A stretch of DNA of 47,384 bases, taken from NCBI GenBank assembly GCA_003696775.1, contig RFFS01000128.1, forward strand, positions 1 through 47,384, written 5' to 3'. Shown in pieces: positions 8,255-17,997 of this stretch. The notes under the pieces are model-generated. The model worked only from the letters and a program-made list of their open reading frames with translations, made no database searches and was not told the origin of the DNA. The DNA comes from Calditrichota bacterium (lineage in GTDB: Bacteria > Calditrichota > Calditrichia > Calditrichales > J004). Both the position numbers and the translations under genes were made by a program. Each line of letters opens with the position of its first letter. The first letter of the stretch is position 1.

Positions 8255-11200
8255 CTATCTAATTAAGATCATCTTTTTAGAAGCTATGAAATCTTCGGCT
8301 TCAAAACGATAAAAATAAATTCCACTGGCCACTTGTTTGCCTGATCCGTTTTTCCCGTCCCAGGTCAATACCATATTACCGCTGGTCAACAACCCGGAAA
8401 AGAGTTCTTTAACTTCCCGTCCCAGAATATCATATACCACGAGACGCGCCCGGGTTTTATCGGCGAAAAACGGCACATCAATCCGTATGGTTGTAGTGGG
8501 ATTAAAAGGGTTCGGATAGTTTTGTCCCAAACTGAAACGCGTGGGCAATACCCGGGGCGCGAAAGAGGCATCCCGTGTGGCGTAAATTTTAAAATGCTGT
8601 GTTTTGCCCGTGGGAGCAATCGTATAATCCGTACGCCTGGAAACATTAAACCATTCGCCGGTTTCCAGATGGTAAATATAATAATGTATGGCTTCACCTT
8701 TTCGATACAGATTCCAAAGCAGGTTGATTTCACCGGTGGCATCCGACGGTTCCAGCATCACATCCCACACCTGTGTGCTGTCCAGATGACGACTGTTGAT
8801 ATAATCGGAAACATGATTCAGCCCCTGTTTACGGGTAAAAACATGCAGATGTTTTTCCACCGCCGGCGGTTCGATGGCGCCGCGATATATAAATGGGAAA
8901 CGGTTCGCATCATCCAGCACGCTTAAATATATATGGGATGTTTCCGCCCCGGATTGCGCCTGCAACTCCAACACTGCGTCATTTTCCGTAACAAGCTGCT
9001 CGGCGCTTTTACCCAGATTTTCCGTTTCCACGCCGGTATAGGGGGTGGGTGAGACGGATAATTTATTGGCGCGGTAGGCGTAGAGCCAGTAGCCGTTATG
9101 TCTTTCAAGACTTTCATTTTGAAGGGTCAGGTAAGGTTCGGTTTCTTTCGACTTATTATTAAAATAGAACAAGGTACCGTTAATCAGAGAATCGGAGACC
9201 GCCTGATTAAAATCAAGGGTTTGCGTACCGTTTAAAAAGCGGAAATCGTTCAAGGAGATATCCCAGTCCCACGCGCTGCCTATCATGTTCCAGCCTTCAT
9301 TCAGGGAGAGTGTCAGGGAAGTGTCAACCGAAAATTTTTCATAATCATCCGGATGGGCAACCATGCGCTTGTTGCTTACGACCCAATAACTGTTCCCGGG
9401 CCGGAGCGAATCCGGTGCCACATCGATATACTTTGTTTCATTCCAATGCTTTACCGCAAGCAGAGCGTCTGTATCAAGATCACTGTCCGCTGTAATACGG
9501 AATGGCACGCTTACCAACTGCCAACGTTTGGCGCGAATAATAAAGGGGCGCGGCACAACAATAAAAGTTAATTTTTGATCGTTGATACCCAAACCGCCGT
9601 TATCAGCCGTATCGATGGCGGCCACCTGGAACTGATAAATACCGGCGCTCAGGTTGTAAAAAGAAACGTATTGATTTTCCGTGGTATCACGGGCCACTTC
9701 TTCCTTGCCGTTGCGCATCAGGGCATAGGCGTAACGCAGCAAACGGGACGGGGTGCCGATGGAGCTGTTGCTGGTATCGTCTCCGCTGAAGGCAATGGTG
9801 ATTCCCGATTGAAATAATGTATCCGGGTATTGACCGGTGAGCAACGTGCGGGGACGCATTAAATCCCGATAAGAAACCAGCATGCGCACCGGCACGGTTT
9901 GAAGGGAAAGGGCATCATCACGGATTTGGAGACTCACTTCCGTGCTGTAAAGTGAATCTTTTGCCAGTCCGGAGGCGTCAAACCGCAATTGAAAGGCCGC
10001 GGTTTCGGCCACATCCAGGGCTAAGGTATCGGGCGTTATGGTTAACCAGGCAACATCCGGTTGCGTGGCGGTTAAGGTAACCGGAACCGTCCCGGTGTTA
10101 CGAACGGTTAAGGGACGCAACAGCGTATCGCCCTGCCCCAGTTGCACATTTACGTTGGCATTGGGTATCGCAAACGCGCCAAAATCTATCCTGCCGCTTA
10201 TGGCCGGGGAATAACCCATTGTGGCGCCCAGAGTATCCAGAAAAGCCAGACGGTAGTGATAATCCTGACCAAAGACCATGTTACGATCGGTATAACTCAG
10301 GCTATCCTTATGGATAACGGCAACGATATGGGAAGTATCCGGTGTGAACGCGGTTTCCGTAGAGCGCAATACAACCTGACCGGCCCATAAGGCGTCAGCC
10401 TCACCGGAAGGCGCGTCCCAGGTCAGTGTAACACTGGAGTCCCCCTGAGTCAGGTTGAGTTGCGGCAAATCGGCCACCATCCAGGGGAAAGCGAGGTTAC
10501 CATACAAACCGATATCGGATCGCGACAGGGTGCCTTCATTTTGAATCGAGGGCACGCCCTGATCCAGCAACGCCGATCCGGGCGCCAGTTTAAATTTTCC
10601 AAAAGTGTCAAAATGGGTAGCACCCAACGGATTATATTCCGACACGAACAGCGGATCGACCTGCAGATTACCCACGCCCGGCGTGGCGCCGACGACATCC
10701 TGATTATTAGCATAAAAATCGTTATAACGGATTGTGGCGCTGCCATTGGTGGCATCAATCGCAAGGTTGTTACGGATAAATATGGTATTACGTATGTTCC
10801 CGTCACTATTGTTCAACAGGATAACCGCGCCGCCGCCATTTGTACCCAGGGAATCATTGCCGGTAAAAACACAATTGAGGAGGGTACCGCTGCTGTTGCT
10901 TAATTTCAGTCCCGTGTCCGCGTTATCGGCAACCACACTGTTGGTCAATGTCACTTCCGAAGCACCTGTTGCCAATAGCCCGTTCTCTCCGGCGCCGCTT
11001 TCACCTATATATAGGAACCGGCCTTCGAGAGCCGAAGACTTCAGACGAATATTAACTTTACGATTGGAGATTACACGTACCGTATTCAAAAGCGCCGACG
11101 AACCGTTTTCCAGCCATAACCCTCCATCGGTAACCGTGCCGTTCTGCGCGTTATTCAGGATATCCACTTCTTGCAAATCGATATCCGAATTTTGGAATTT

Positions 11201-14200
11201 CAACCCGCTGTTTTGCGAACCGGCAACGGTAGCCCGGACCAAGGTCAGATTCAGTGAATCCGCCTGCATCCCAAAGTTATTGTTTTCAAGATGAATGCCG
11301 TTCATGCGCGCAACGCTGTTTTGCATGCGCATACCGGTATCATATCCGGTTATATCCATATTATCCACAATTAGCGAATCGATGGATAACGCTTCCAGAC
11401 CATTCAAACCGGAGAGGGCCAGATCATTATCCATCCGGAAGTCTTGCAATGTAACTCTGGCGCCGTTTTGCACCTTAATTTGAGCGGTGGCAAATGGATT
11501 GTTTTGATCAGGCAGCAATTCTACCCGGGCAGTATCCCAGGCATACAAACCGATGGCACCGGCAACCGAAACCATTTCCCGATAGGGCGTGCCGCCGCGT
11601 ACATAAATGGAGTCGCCTTCAAAACTGTGTTGCACGGCTTCGTGTATGGTTTGAAAGGGAGCCGCCATCGAACCGTCTCCATTGCCATTCGGTTCACCGG
11701 CATCTACCCACCAGGCGCGGGGAGCGCGGGTCTGATTTTCCAAAATCTGCCAGCTTAAGGTGCTGTTGTCCGGCCCGGAAACCAACACATCTTCATCACC
11801 GTCGCCGTCATAATCGGCCACAACCAGATTATTCGCGCCAAAGCCCACATCTATCTGTTGAACCTGTGTTCCCAATGTACCTGCTTCACTATACCAGACA
11901 TTTAAGGTCGAATCCACGGTTAGAACCAGAATATCGGGATAACCATCCGAGTTGATATCGGCGGATTGAAGATCGTCAATCAGGTTATTAAACGGTTGTG
12001 TGGCAACGATATTCAGGATATTATCCACCCCACGTTCATACACATCCAGTCTTTCCGGGACACCGTTTTTCAATACCGCTGTCGTCCCGCTTACCAAAAC
12101 CTCCTCTTTTTCATCCGTACCACCGGCCTGCCATACATTGCTTACAAGCAAATGGCTTTGCATTTCAAAATATTCGATGCTGGTTTCGCTTAAGGAAAAG
12201 CTGCCGTTGTTATTTATAAGATAGGAAACCGACGAGGCGGTGGACACATTGTTAATCAACAAATCCGGCAGGCCGTCATCGTTGGTATCGATAACTTCCA
12301 GCCAGGACGGGAAACCGCTTATGAAGTTCGTAATGGGATTGGCCAGACTGTAACCGGTCGCCAACTGTCCGGGATAAACATCCACACTGTAACTGGTTCC
12401 GTAATCTCTCAGCAGAGCCATATCCATGACCCCGTCATTGTTTAAATCCACTACGCGGGCGTCTTGCAAAAGAGCACCCGTGTTCACATTTAGATTCGTT
12501 ACGGCGCCAAAGCCATCGGTGATGCTGTATGGTTGAATAACAATGGATATATCGTCGAATAAAACGATTTCGGGCCGGCCGTCATTATCCACATCGGCCG
12601 GCGCCATCGTCACATATCCGTTGATGCTCTGCTGATGCAAAAGCTGATAAGCGCCGTCAACATAGGCCAGCACATTCAGATTCCCCGCCGTCAGTTGCAC
12701 CCATTCCGGTATGCCGTCCCCGTTAAAATCCACGAACATCGATTTTAAATTTTCATTACCCGAAGCAAACATGGAACCGTTACCGGTAGTAATGAGACTG
12801 GCAGAACCCCGCAAGGCGGCAACCCGAAAATGCCATGAATAGCCTTCAAACGGGCTACCGTCTTTTAACTGAAGCTGATTGGTCAGGGTTACGCGGACAT
12901 CTTCACCGGACAGGAAAGCCACATCCGGTTGCATATAAAGCGTATGGGTTGCCTGATCAAAATCTAACTGAGCCGCATGGACACCGGATAAGGAACCGTA
13001 GAGACGAACGGTTGTGTTATTAATACTGTTTAAGTTTAACGTATCCTGAAATTGAACGGAAACAAGCGGCCGGTTGCTTACCTGCGTCGCTTCCGGACGG
13101 GGCAGCACATACAGCCGGGCGTTAACGCCGCCGTTAACCACGCCAACGGTAAACGTTGTTTGTTGCGCGTCGCTGTAATTTACCTGTATAATTTTGCCCT
13201 GATCGGAGACCGTGGTTTCCAGCATATTCCACTGACCGCCGGAGTAATGAAACGCTTTAATCGCGGATGGAAAAGGGTTGCCGAGGTAATTGAGTTCCGC
13301 GCTGTCTAAAATAAAGGTCAATCGTCCCGGAACCTGTGGCAAAAGATTAGTCTGCCAGTTAAAATTATACATTTTGGGCAAAGTCAAATCGGCGCCTTCC
13401 ACGTTAAACGAGGTATCCGGATAGGTTTGGATGATAACGGTGCTGTCCGCGGCGGGTGTAATGCCTGCCCCCTGCCCTGCCAGACTGTAATCCAGATAGC
13501 CGTCCGGAAACCAGATTTTTGATGAAACGTCGCTTAGCTTGATACGCGTATCCGCCGGTGTTGTATCAAATGTGTTCCAGGAGGTATTTATGGATGGTAT
13601 ATCCAGGGTATTGATTATGGATGAGGGGTCTGTGGTGCCCCAGTAATTATGCGCCAGGCTTAAGGTACTGATGGCGGTTCGGGATGTGATATTGTTAATC
13701 TGGGAGGCATCCCGGTTATGGAATAAATTATTCCTTTGGGAATAAGCGTCGCCAACGGATAACTGATCCACATTATCCACATAAATGGCGCCGCCGCGCC
13801 CCATGGCCTTATTGGAGGTAATGGAATTAGACCAAAGGTTGACGGTATTTTGAGTTACATTTTTAAAGTAGAATGCCCCCCCGTCGCCCTGGGAAGTATT
13901 GGAAACAATGGTGTTTTCCTTAAACAGAATGGCCGAAGTGTTCTTAACATAAATGGCGCCGGCATCCACATCGGAATGGTTTTCGGCAAAGGTGTTGCTT
14001 TCAACAACGGAGGAAATCACATCTTTGCCGGTATAGTACAGGGCCCCGCCGGATTTATTGGATTTGTTATTGGTAAAAAAATTGGCCGTAAAGATATTCT
14101 GATTGATGCCCAGAGTTCCTTTCGCGGAAACATACACCGCGCCGCCGCTGTCGGCCACATTGTTATAAAAATGATTATTGTAAATTTTAAGTCCGGCGGA

Positions 14201-14875
14201 TTTTTCAAAATAGGCCGCGCCACCCGACACGCCTGCCGTATTATTACGAAATTGCGTATAACGCATCTCCAAAGCGCTGAGACTGTATAAACCGGCACCT
14301 TGTGGCGCGTTGTTGTTTGTGAACCGACAGTTTTCTATTAAGGGGCGGTTAAGGGAATTATTATTGATCTGAAGACCGCCGCCGGGCGCATCATTGGCAT
14401 TATCACGGAAAACAATATTTCTCAGTATCGGCGTGGCCTGATCCACCAGCATGCCCACGCCCGTTATACTAACATCCGAATGAGACAATACCAGATTTTC
14501 AAAAACCATGGCCCGTCCGGCGGAAGCGGCACCCGGCCGATAGGTTATAACCGGACCGGTCTGATTGCTGATGATATAAACGGTATCAACCGCTGAAGCA
14601 CCGCGGAAAACAAAGGCCGGTTTGTTTTCAATTAAAATACTTTCCGAGTAAACGCCTCCTTTTATCTGCAGGGTATCACCGGCACCGACAAATCCCAGGG
14701 CAAAGCTAATGGTTCGATAGGGCGTGGCAGATGTGCCATTTCCGGACTGATCATCCCCATCCACGGCTACCCAAACCGAAGCCGCCGTTGCCTCTTGCGG
14801 TACTATCAATCCCTGAATGAACATCAAACTGAGCATTCCATAAAAAAAGACACGGATCACGCTCATACTGCGCAT
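8255..14875 (-). CDS. Giant multidomain surface protein: beta-helix, SbsA-type Ig, FG-GAP repeats, second beta-helix, FN3, type IX-style sorting domain
   Basis: The 2206-residue protein starts at the first of two nearby in-frame ATGs (14875; alternative 14866), with GGGGT upstream. After a signal peptide come: a right-handed beta-helix opening with a DUF1565-like WVAVDGDDQSGNG and carrying repeated GGA(I/V/L)Y turns (about 30-440); an SbsA-like Ig domain (about 600-700); a run of FG-GAP/VCBS-type Asp-rich loops such as DFNGDGIPE, DVDNDGRPE, DTNDDGLPD and DYDGDGDED (about 715-1085, probably calcium-binding); a second beta-helix restarting with WWVDAGEPNGNGDGS (about 1100-1450); a fibronectin-III-like domain near 1480-1570; further beta domains; and a C-terminal sorting domain with NYPNPFNPTTTI, ending SKKMILIR. 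Adhesion or carbohydrate interaction is likely, but no catalytic residues were recognised. It heads a tight operon with the FecR-domain and barrel genes. Confidence 0.88.
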   Translation of the reverse strand: MRSMSVIRVFFYGMLSLMFIQGLIVPQEATAASVWVAVDGDDQSGNGTSATPYRTISFALGFVGAGDTLQIKGGVYSESILIENKPAFVFRGASAVDTVYIISNQTGPVITYRPGAASAGRAMVFENLVLSHSDVSITGVGMLVDQATPILRNIVFRDNANDAPGGGLQINNNSLNRPLIENCRFTNNNAPQGAGLYSLSALEMRYTQFRNNTAGVSGGAAYFEKSAGLKIYNNHFYNNVADSGGAVYVSAKGTLGINQNIFTANFFTNNKSNKSGGALYYTGKDVISSVVESNTFAENHSDVDAGAIYVKNTSAILFKENTIVSNTSQGDGGAFYFKNVTQNTVNLWSNSITSNKAMGRGGAIYVDNVDQLSVGDAYSQRNNLFHNRDASQINNITSRTAISTLSLAHNYWGTTDPSSIINTLDIPSINTSWNTFDTTPADTRIKLSDVSSKIWFPDGYLDYSLAGQGAGITPAADSTVIIQTYPDTSFNVEGADLTLPKMYNFNWQTNLLPQVPGRLTFILDSAELNYLGNPFPSAIKAFHYSGGQWNMLETTVSDQGKIIQVNYSDAQQTTFTVGVVNGGVNARLYVLPRPEATQVSNRPLVSVQFQDTLNLNSINNTTVRLYGSLSGVHAAQLDFDQATHTLYMQPDVAFLSGEDVRVTLTNQLQLKDGSPFEGYSWHFRVAALRGSASLITTGNGSMFASGNENLKSMFVDFNGDGIPEWVQLTAGNLNVLAYVDGAYQLLHQQSINGYVTMAPADVDNDGRPEIVLFDDISIVIQPYSITDGFGAVTNLNVNTGALLQDARVVDLNNDGVMDMALLRDYGTSYSVDVYPGQLATGYSLANPITNFISGFPSWLEVIDTNDDGLPDLLINNVSTASSVSYLINNNGSFSLSETSIEYFEMQSHLLVSNVWQAGGTDEKEEVLVSGTTAVLKNGVPERLDVYERGVDNILNIVATQPFNNLIDDLQSADINSDGYPDILVLTVDSTLNVWYSEAGTLGTQVQQIDVGFGANNLVVADYDGDGDEDVLVSGPDNSTLSWQILENQTRAPRAWWVDAGEPNGNGDGSMAAPFQTIHEAVQHSFEGDSIYVRGGTPYREMVSVAGAIGLYAWDTARVELLPDQNNPFATAQIKVQNGARVTLQDFRMDNDLALSGLNGLEALSIDSLIVDNMDITGYDTGMRMQNSVARMNGIHLENNNFGMQADSLNLTLVRATVAGSQNSGLKFQNSDIDLQEVDILNNAQNGTVTDGGLWLENGSSALLNTVRVISNRKVNIRLKSSALEGRFLYIGESGAGENGLLATGASEVTLTNSVVADNADTGLKLSNSSGTLLNCVFTGNDSLGTNGGGAVILLNNSDGNIRNTIFIRNNLAIDATNGSATIRYNDFYANNQDVVGATPGVGNLQVDPLFVSEYNPLGATHFDTFGKFKLAPGSALLDQGVPSIQNEGTLSRSDIGLYGNLAFPWMVADLPQLNLTQGDSSVTLTWDAPSGEADALWAGQVVLRSTETAFTPDTSHIVAVIHKDSLSYTDRNMVFGQDYHYRLAFLDTLGATMGYSPAISGRIDFGAFAIPNANVNVQLGQGDTLLRPLTVRNTGTVPVTLTATQPDVAWLTITPDTLALDVAETAAFQLRFDASGLAKDSLYSTEVSLQIRDDALSLQTVPVRMLVSYRDLMRPRTLLTGQYPDTLFQSGITIAFSGDDTSNSSIGTPSRLLRYAYALMRNGKEEVARDTTENQYVSFYNLSAGIYQFQVAAIDTADNGGLGINDQKLTFIVVPRPFIIRAKRWQLVSVPFRITADSDLDTDALLAVKHWNETKYIDVAPDSLRPGNSYWVVSNKRMVAHPDDYEKFSVDTSLTLSLNEGWNMIGSAWDWDISLNDFRFLNGTQTLDFNQAVSDSLINGTLFYFNNKSKETEPYLTLQNESLERHNGYWLYAYRANKLSVSPTPYTGVETENLGKSAEQLVTENDAVLELQAQSGAETSHIYLSVLDDANRFPFIYRGAIEPPAVEKHLHVFTRKQGLNHVSDYINSRHLDSTQVWDVMLEPSDATGEINLLWNLYRKGEAIHYYIYHLETGEWFNVSRRTDYTIAPTGKTQHFKIYATRDASFAPRVLPTRFSLGQNYPNPFNPTTTIRIDVPFFADKTRARLVVYDILGREVKELFSGLLTSGNMVLTWDGKNGSGKQVASGIYFYRFEAEDFIASKKMILIR

Positions 14876-15021
14876 AATGTTACCCCAACCATTAAAATTG
14901 TTAAATATTGATAAAATATCTATTTATAGCGTTACAAACAAAATGACAATAATCACAAATGGTAAATTAACCGTAACCGGAATTCAGGGTGCTCTGACGT
15001 ATTGATATTACCACAAATCTA

Positions 15022-15768
15022 TTATAAGATTTTTTTATACAACTGATAACGCGCCCAGATACCGGAGACATAGTTCAGAGTTTCGCGAAATCCGTAAAAA
15101 TAACCGTGGCGCGGCACGCCTTCCGGCCATACCTGCAGGTGCAATTCCCAATCACTGCGTTTCAGCATGGTCAGATAAGGCTTAACCACGGGCCATTGAT
15201 TGGTGGGTTGATGAAAATAAGCGGCGATATCCTGTGCATCGAACACACGCCCCGCGCCGGCATTGTAACTGGCCAGCGCCAGGCGGGCCCTGTCCGGAAA
15301 ACGGGCATCCCGGAAGTATTTCATTTGCTTACTTAAATGATAAATCCCCGCCGTAATGTTTTCCCGCGGGTTCTTCATGATATACTGGATATCCAGCTCC
15401 CGGCTGATTTCACGGGCGGTATAGGGCATAATCTGCATAAGACCGCGGGCGCCCACCCGGCTGCGTGCCCGCTCGCGGAAACCCGACTCCTGTACAATCT
15501 GCGCCGCGATGAGCCGCCAATCGAAACCATAACGCTTGGCGTATTTTTTGATAATCGGTTTGTATTTTTTTATGGAACGCCCCACGGGACTGTTCAATAA
15601 TTCCATGCGCAGCCGCGCCAATTCCTGTTTTTCTTCAATTTTTTTTTGAATCCGGACTATCAGGGAATCGTCTGCCCCCCGCATGGCGACGGAATCATCC
15701 TGCGGGGCGCTGCATCCCACCATTAAAAGGAAAAAATTTAACCCGAATAACAAAAGGAACGGACGCAT
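15022..15768 (-). CDS. Lytic transglycosylase lipoprotein (SLT/MltF-type)
   Basis: The 248-residue protein has a lipoprotein signal with lipobox LMVGC (Cys19), so it should be anchored to a membrane on the periplasmic side. After a charged helical stretch (about 35-75) comes an SLT-type lysozyme-like domain with catalytic Glu94 in AQIVQESGF, the GARGLMQIMP motif, NPRENITAGIYHL and LASYNAGAGRV. This enzyme class cleaves peptidoglycan between MurNAc and GlcNAc, forming 1,6-anhydro-MurNAc. No solute-binding domain as in full MltF is present, so the fold is minimal. Its ATG overlaps the stop of the DUF350 gene by one base (TGATG), indicating coupling. Confidence 0.92.
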   Translation of the reverse strand: MRPFLLLFGLNFFLLMVGCSAPQDDSVAMRGADDSLIVRIQKKIEEKQELARLRMELLNSPVGRSIKKYKPIIKKYAKRYGFDWRLIAAQIVQESGFRERARSRVGARGLMQIMPYTAREISRELDIQYIMKNPRENITAGIYHLSKQMKYFRDARFPDRARLALASYNAGAGRVFDAQDIAAYFHQPTNQWPVVKPYLTMLKRSDWELHLQVWPEGVPRHGYFYGFRETLNYVSGIWARYQLYKKIL

Positions 15769-15998
15769 CAGTTGAGGCTCATCCCGATGATCAATCCGAC
15801 AATCAAACCGATCATGATAAATATTCCACCGACCACCATGCCCACAGCCAGATTGCCTTTTTCCAGTTCATTGGGGATATCAAAGCGCGTGGTGGAATTA
15901 AACAACTTATATGTACCCAGGGCGGAAATAATACCGATTAATACACCAAAAAAAGCATAAACAAAATTACGTATCATTATGGCATCATACCATTCCAT
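15768..15998 (-). CDS. DUF350-family small membrane protein
   Basis: The 76-residue protein has two strongly hydrophobic segments (about 8-30 and 50-74) flanking a short polar loop with RFDIPNELEKGNLAVGMVVGG, which matches the conserved loop of the DUF350 family (ELxKGNxAVG). Function is unknown; DUF350 proteins are inner-membrane. The start at 15998 is supported by GGAGGAG about 5 bases upstream. It is translationally coupled to the downstream transglycosylase, which suggests an envelope role. Confidence 0.75.
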   Translation of the reverse strand: MEWYDAIMIRNFVYAFFGVLIGIISALGTYKLFNSTTRFDIPNELEKGNLAVGMVVGGIFIMIGLIVGLIIGMSLN

Positions 15999-16038
15999 AA
16001 ACTCCTCCAGGTCTTGTCAGGCATCCTGATTTTATTTT

Positions 16039-16512
16039 CTAAAGTTCAACAATTTCCCTGACGGGCACATCCATGGTTTCCTTGGCGGTGGAAAGTACAA
16101 TATTGGTTTGCGTGTTTTTCACACCCGGCCAGCCGCGCACCACACCCAAAAAATCGTCCAAATGTTTAATATCCCGCACGCGTACTTTCATAATATGCGA
16201 GCCGGCCCCGGTGATGGAATGGCATTCCTGAACAAACGGATGTTCCCGGGCATTACGGGATATTTCATTGGCTTCCTCGGATAAATCGGTATTAACAAAA
16301 ATAAATGCGGTGACATTCAAACCCAGCCTGCGGGGTTCCAGATGAGTATGAAATCCGGCTATATATCCGTTTTCCTTAAGTTTGCTTATCCGCTCGCTTA
16401 CTGAAGGCAAAGACAACCCGACAATTTCAGCGATTTCATTGCGTTTTGTTCGTGCCTGTTTTTGCAAAATCTCCAAAATGGTAACATCAATCGCATCGAT
16501 TTTATTCCGCAT
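16039..16512 (-). CDS. Lrp/AsnC-family transcriptional regulator
   Basis: The 157-residue protein is typical in size. The N-terminal winged helix-turn-helix (about 5-60) includes ILEILQKQARTKRNEIAEIVGLS and the recognition helix SVSERISKLKENGYI. The C-terminal RAM effector domain (about 65-145) has the GxGSH-like GAGSHIMKVRV segment of the amino-acid-binding site. Family members bind amino acids and form octamers. The start at 16512 has AAAGGAA upstream. No obvious amino-acid operon adjoins it, so its target is not evident; self-regulation is usual for the family. Confidence 0.92.
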   Translation of the reverse strand: MRNKIDAIDVTILEILQKQARTKRNEIAEIVGLSLPSVSERISKLKENGYIAGFHTHLEPRRLGLNVTAFIFVNTDLSEEANEISRNAREHPFVQECHSITGAGSHIMKVRVRDIKHLDDFLGVVRGWPGVKNTQTNIVLSTAKETMDVPVREIVEL

Positions 16513-16818
16513 AAAAATTCCTTTTATAAATATTCACATTGACAAAGATAAGCAAATATAGCAAATCCATCTTGCTTTTTAAACCAATTCAACACTTTTG
16601 CCTGTTTTTATTTCGAAATTTAGTACCGAAGGGTTAATCCGGCAGGCGACTATTTTTCAAATTAAACAAAGATATTACGGGCGTTTAGGGACCTTTATCA
16701 AGGCCCCTGTTGCTCATATGCAATTTATTGATCCGAGCTGGCTAATCTACAAAAATATTAAGCGGAAAACGACCATGGTTTTATATGACCATCTATTTAT
16801 TAAGCGGCGCACATGTGT
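16513..16818. other. 306-bp AT-rich intergenic region, no gene seen
   Basis: It lies between the 3' end of the barrel gene (16819) and the start of the Lrp/AsnC gene (16512), both on the minus strand, so it should hold the regulator promoter and any terminator of the export operon. No strong hairpin with a T-run, no RNA gene and no convincing reading frame was found. The octamer TTAAGCGG occurs twice about 42 bp apart near 16758 and 16800, without a clear meaning. Confidence 0.4.
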
Positions 16819-17997
16819 TTAGAACGTGTATTTTATGCGTAAATACAAACTTTCGCCCAATGACCTGTAACGGCCGGTGTCTGGCCCCCGGCCGATCAGC
16901 GCAATGGTGTCCAGGTCCCAGTTGGCGGCCATGGACCAATTGAATGTGGCCATCCATACCGCGGAACCGTCGTCGGGGTCTTTTATTGTCAACAGAGCCA
17001 CACGAGACAACGGGTGCCATTGCCAGCTCCATTCGGCAAAAAGGGAACATCGCGAAGCGTTTAACATGCCGATGTCCCGCGCGCGATCTGCATAAAACAG
17101 ACTGTTTGCACGCACGCCGAGGTGATTGTACAAGGCTTCCGCGTGTAGGTACATGTTGTTGGGAAACATATAATCATAGGAAAGGACCCATTGCCAGTCG
17201 TTATGTTTACCGTCTGACAACGGTTCTTCCGGTAAAACATTCCAAAACACCCGTTTGTCTTTTTCCGGTGGCGGTGTCCATTTAAATTCCCCGCGCAGGC
17301 CACCGTCCAGTAATGAACCGCTGAAAGCCGCCCCCAGCACCGGCAGGGAACGTTGCCAGGCCGCGAGCACATGCACATCATACGCCCCCGCGCTCCACAG
17401 CATTTTGACGGCCAGAATGCGTTGATCTTTTTTGGGCGCGGGCTGCCAGACCACTTCCACGGATGAGGTCACTCCGGTAAAATACTGGAAACGCAGCACA
17501 TCACTACCCGGTCGTTCCTCATAATCAAAGGCGAGCACGGATTGGGGATTAAAAAGATCGGTGATATTCCAGACCAGAGACGTTCCCCAGGCCACGCGCT
17601 GCCGGCCAAGGGTAAGCTGCCAGTTTTCGGCGTCGTAATTCCAAAACAATCGATCCGGCTGGAGATAGACATACGCTTTATCGGATTGGTATAAAGCCCG
17701 GCCCAAATCCAGATAGGGATAAGTTGTTATCAAGGACTCCTTATATCCGGGCCATTTTTCCAGCAACGAACTGTGCATGGCACGCAGGCGTGTTTCTACC
17801 GTGAAGCTATTATTCTCCAGCCAATATCCGGTAAAATTGAGGCGCCCCTGTATCTCCTGATAACCGCTTCCCGTCACCCCATAAGGTAAATGGCGCATAT
17901 AACCGCTCAGACTTTTGACATAGCCCCCCGTTTCCACATCCTGTGCGGCAAGACTATAAAAGGCGTTGATTCCCAACAACAGAAAGATTAGACGCAT
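16819..17997 (-). CDS. Outer-membrane beta-barrel protein of the export operon (DUF1302-like texture)
   Basis: The 392-residue protein has a signal peptide (MRLIFLLLGINAFYSLAAQ) and strand-rich sequence with many Trp and Tyr residues, ending in YTF, a typical outer-membrane barrel C-terminus. The segment LTLGRQRVAWGTSLVWNITD resembles the G-x-Q-x-x-x-W-G element of DUF1302-like barrels. Its ATG overlaps the stop of the ABC ATPase gene by one base (TAATG), so it is translationally coupled to the transporter. As the last gene of the six-gene operon it is the obvious outer-membrane acceptor or exit component, but that is inferred from position and coupling. Confidence 0.8.
   Translation of the reverse strand: MRLIFLLLGINAFYSLAAQDVETGGYVKSLSGYMRHLPYGVTGSGYQEIQGRLNFTGYWLENNSFTVETRLRAMHSSLLEKWPGYKESLITTYPYLDLGRALYQSDKAYVYLQPDRLFWNYDAENWQLTLGRQRVAWGTSLVWNITDLFNPQSVLAFDYEERPGSDVLRFQYFTGVTSSVEVVWQPAPKKDQRILAVKMLWSAGAYDVHVLAAWQRSLPVLGAAFSGSLLDGGLRGEFKWTPPPEKDKRVFWNVLPEEPLSDGKHNDWQWVLSYDYMFPNNMYLHAEALYNHLGVRANSLFYADRARDIGMLNASRCSLFAEWSWQWHPLSRVALLTIKDPDDGSAVWMATFNWSMAANWDLDTIALIGRGPDTGRYRSLGESLYLRIKYTF

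Noticed and set aside
11700-12800. Tandem DNA repeats within the giant surface-protein gene
   Set aside because: The repetition is at protein level (FG-GAP Asp-rich loops); the DNA copies are diverged and not a nucleotide repeat array.
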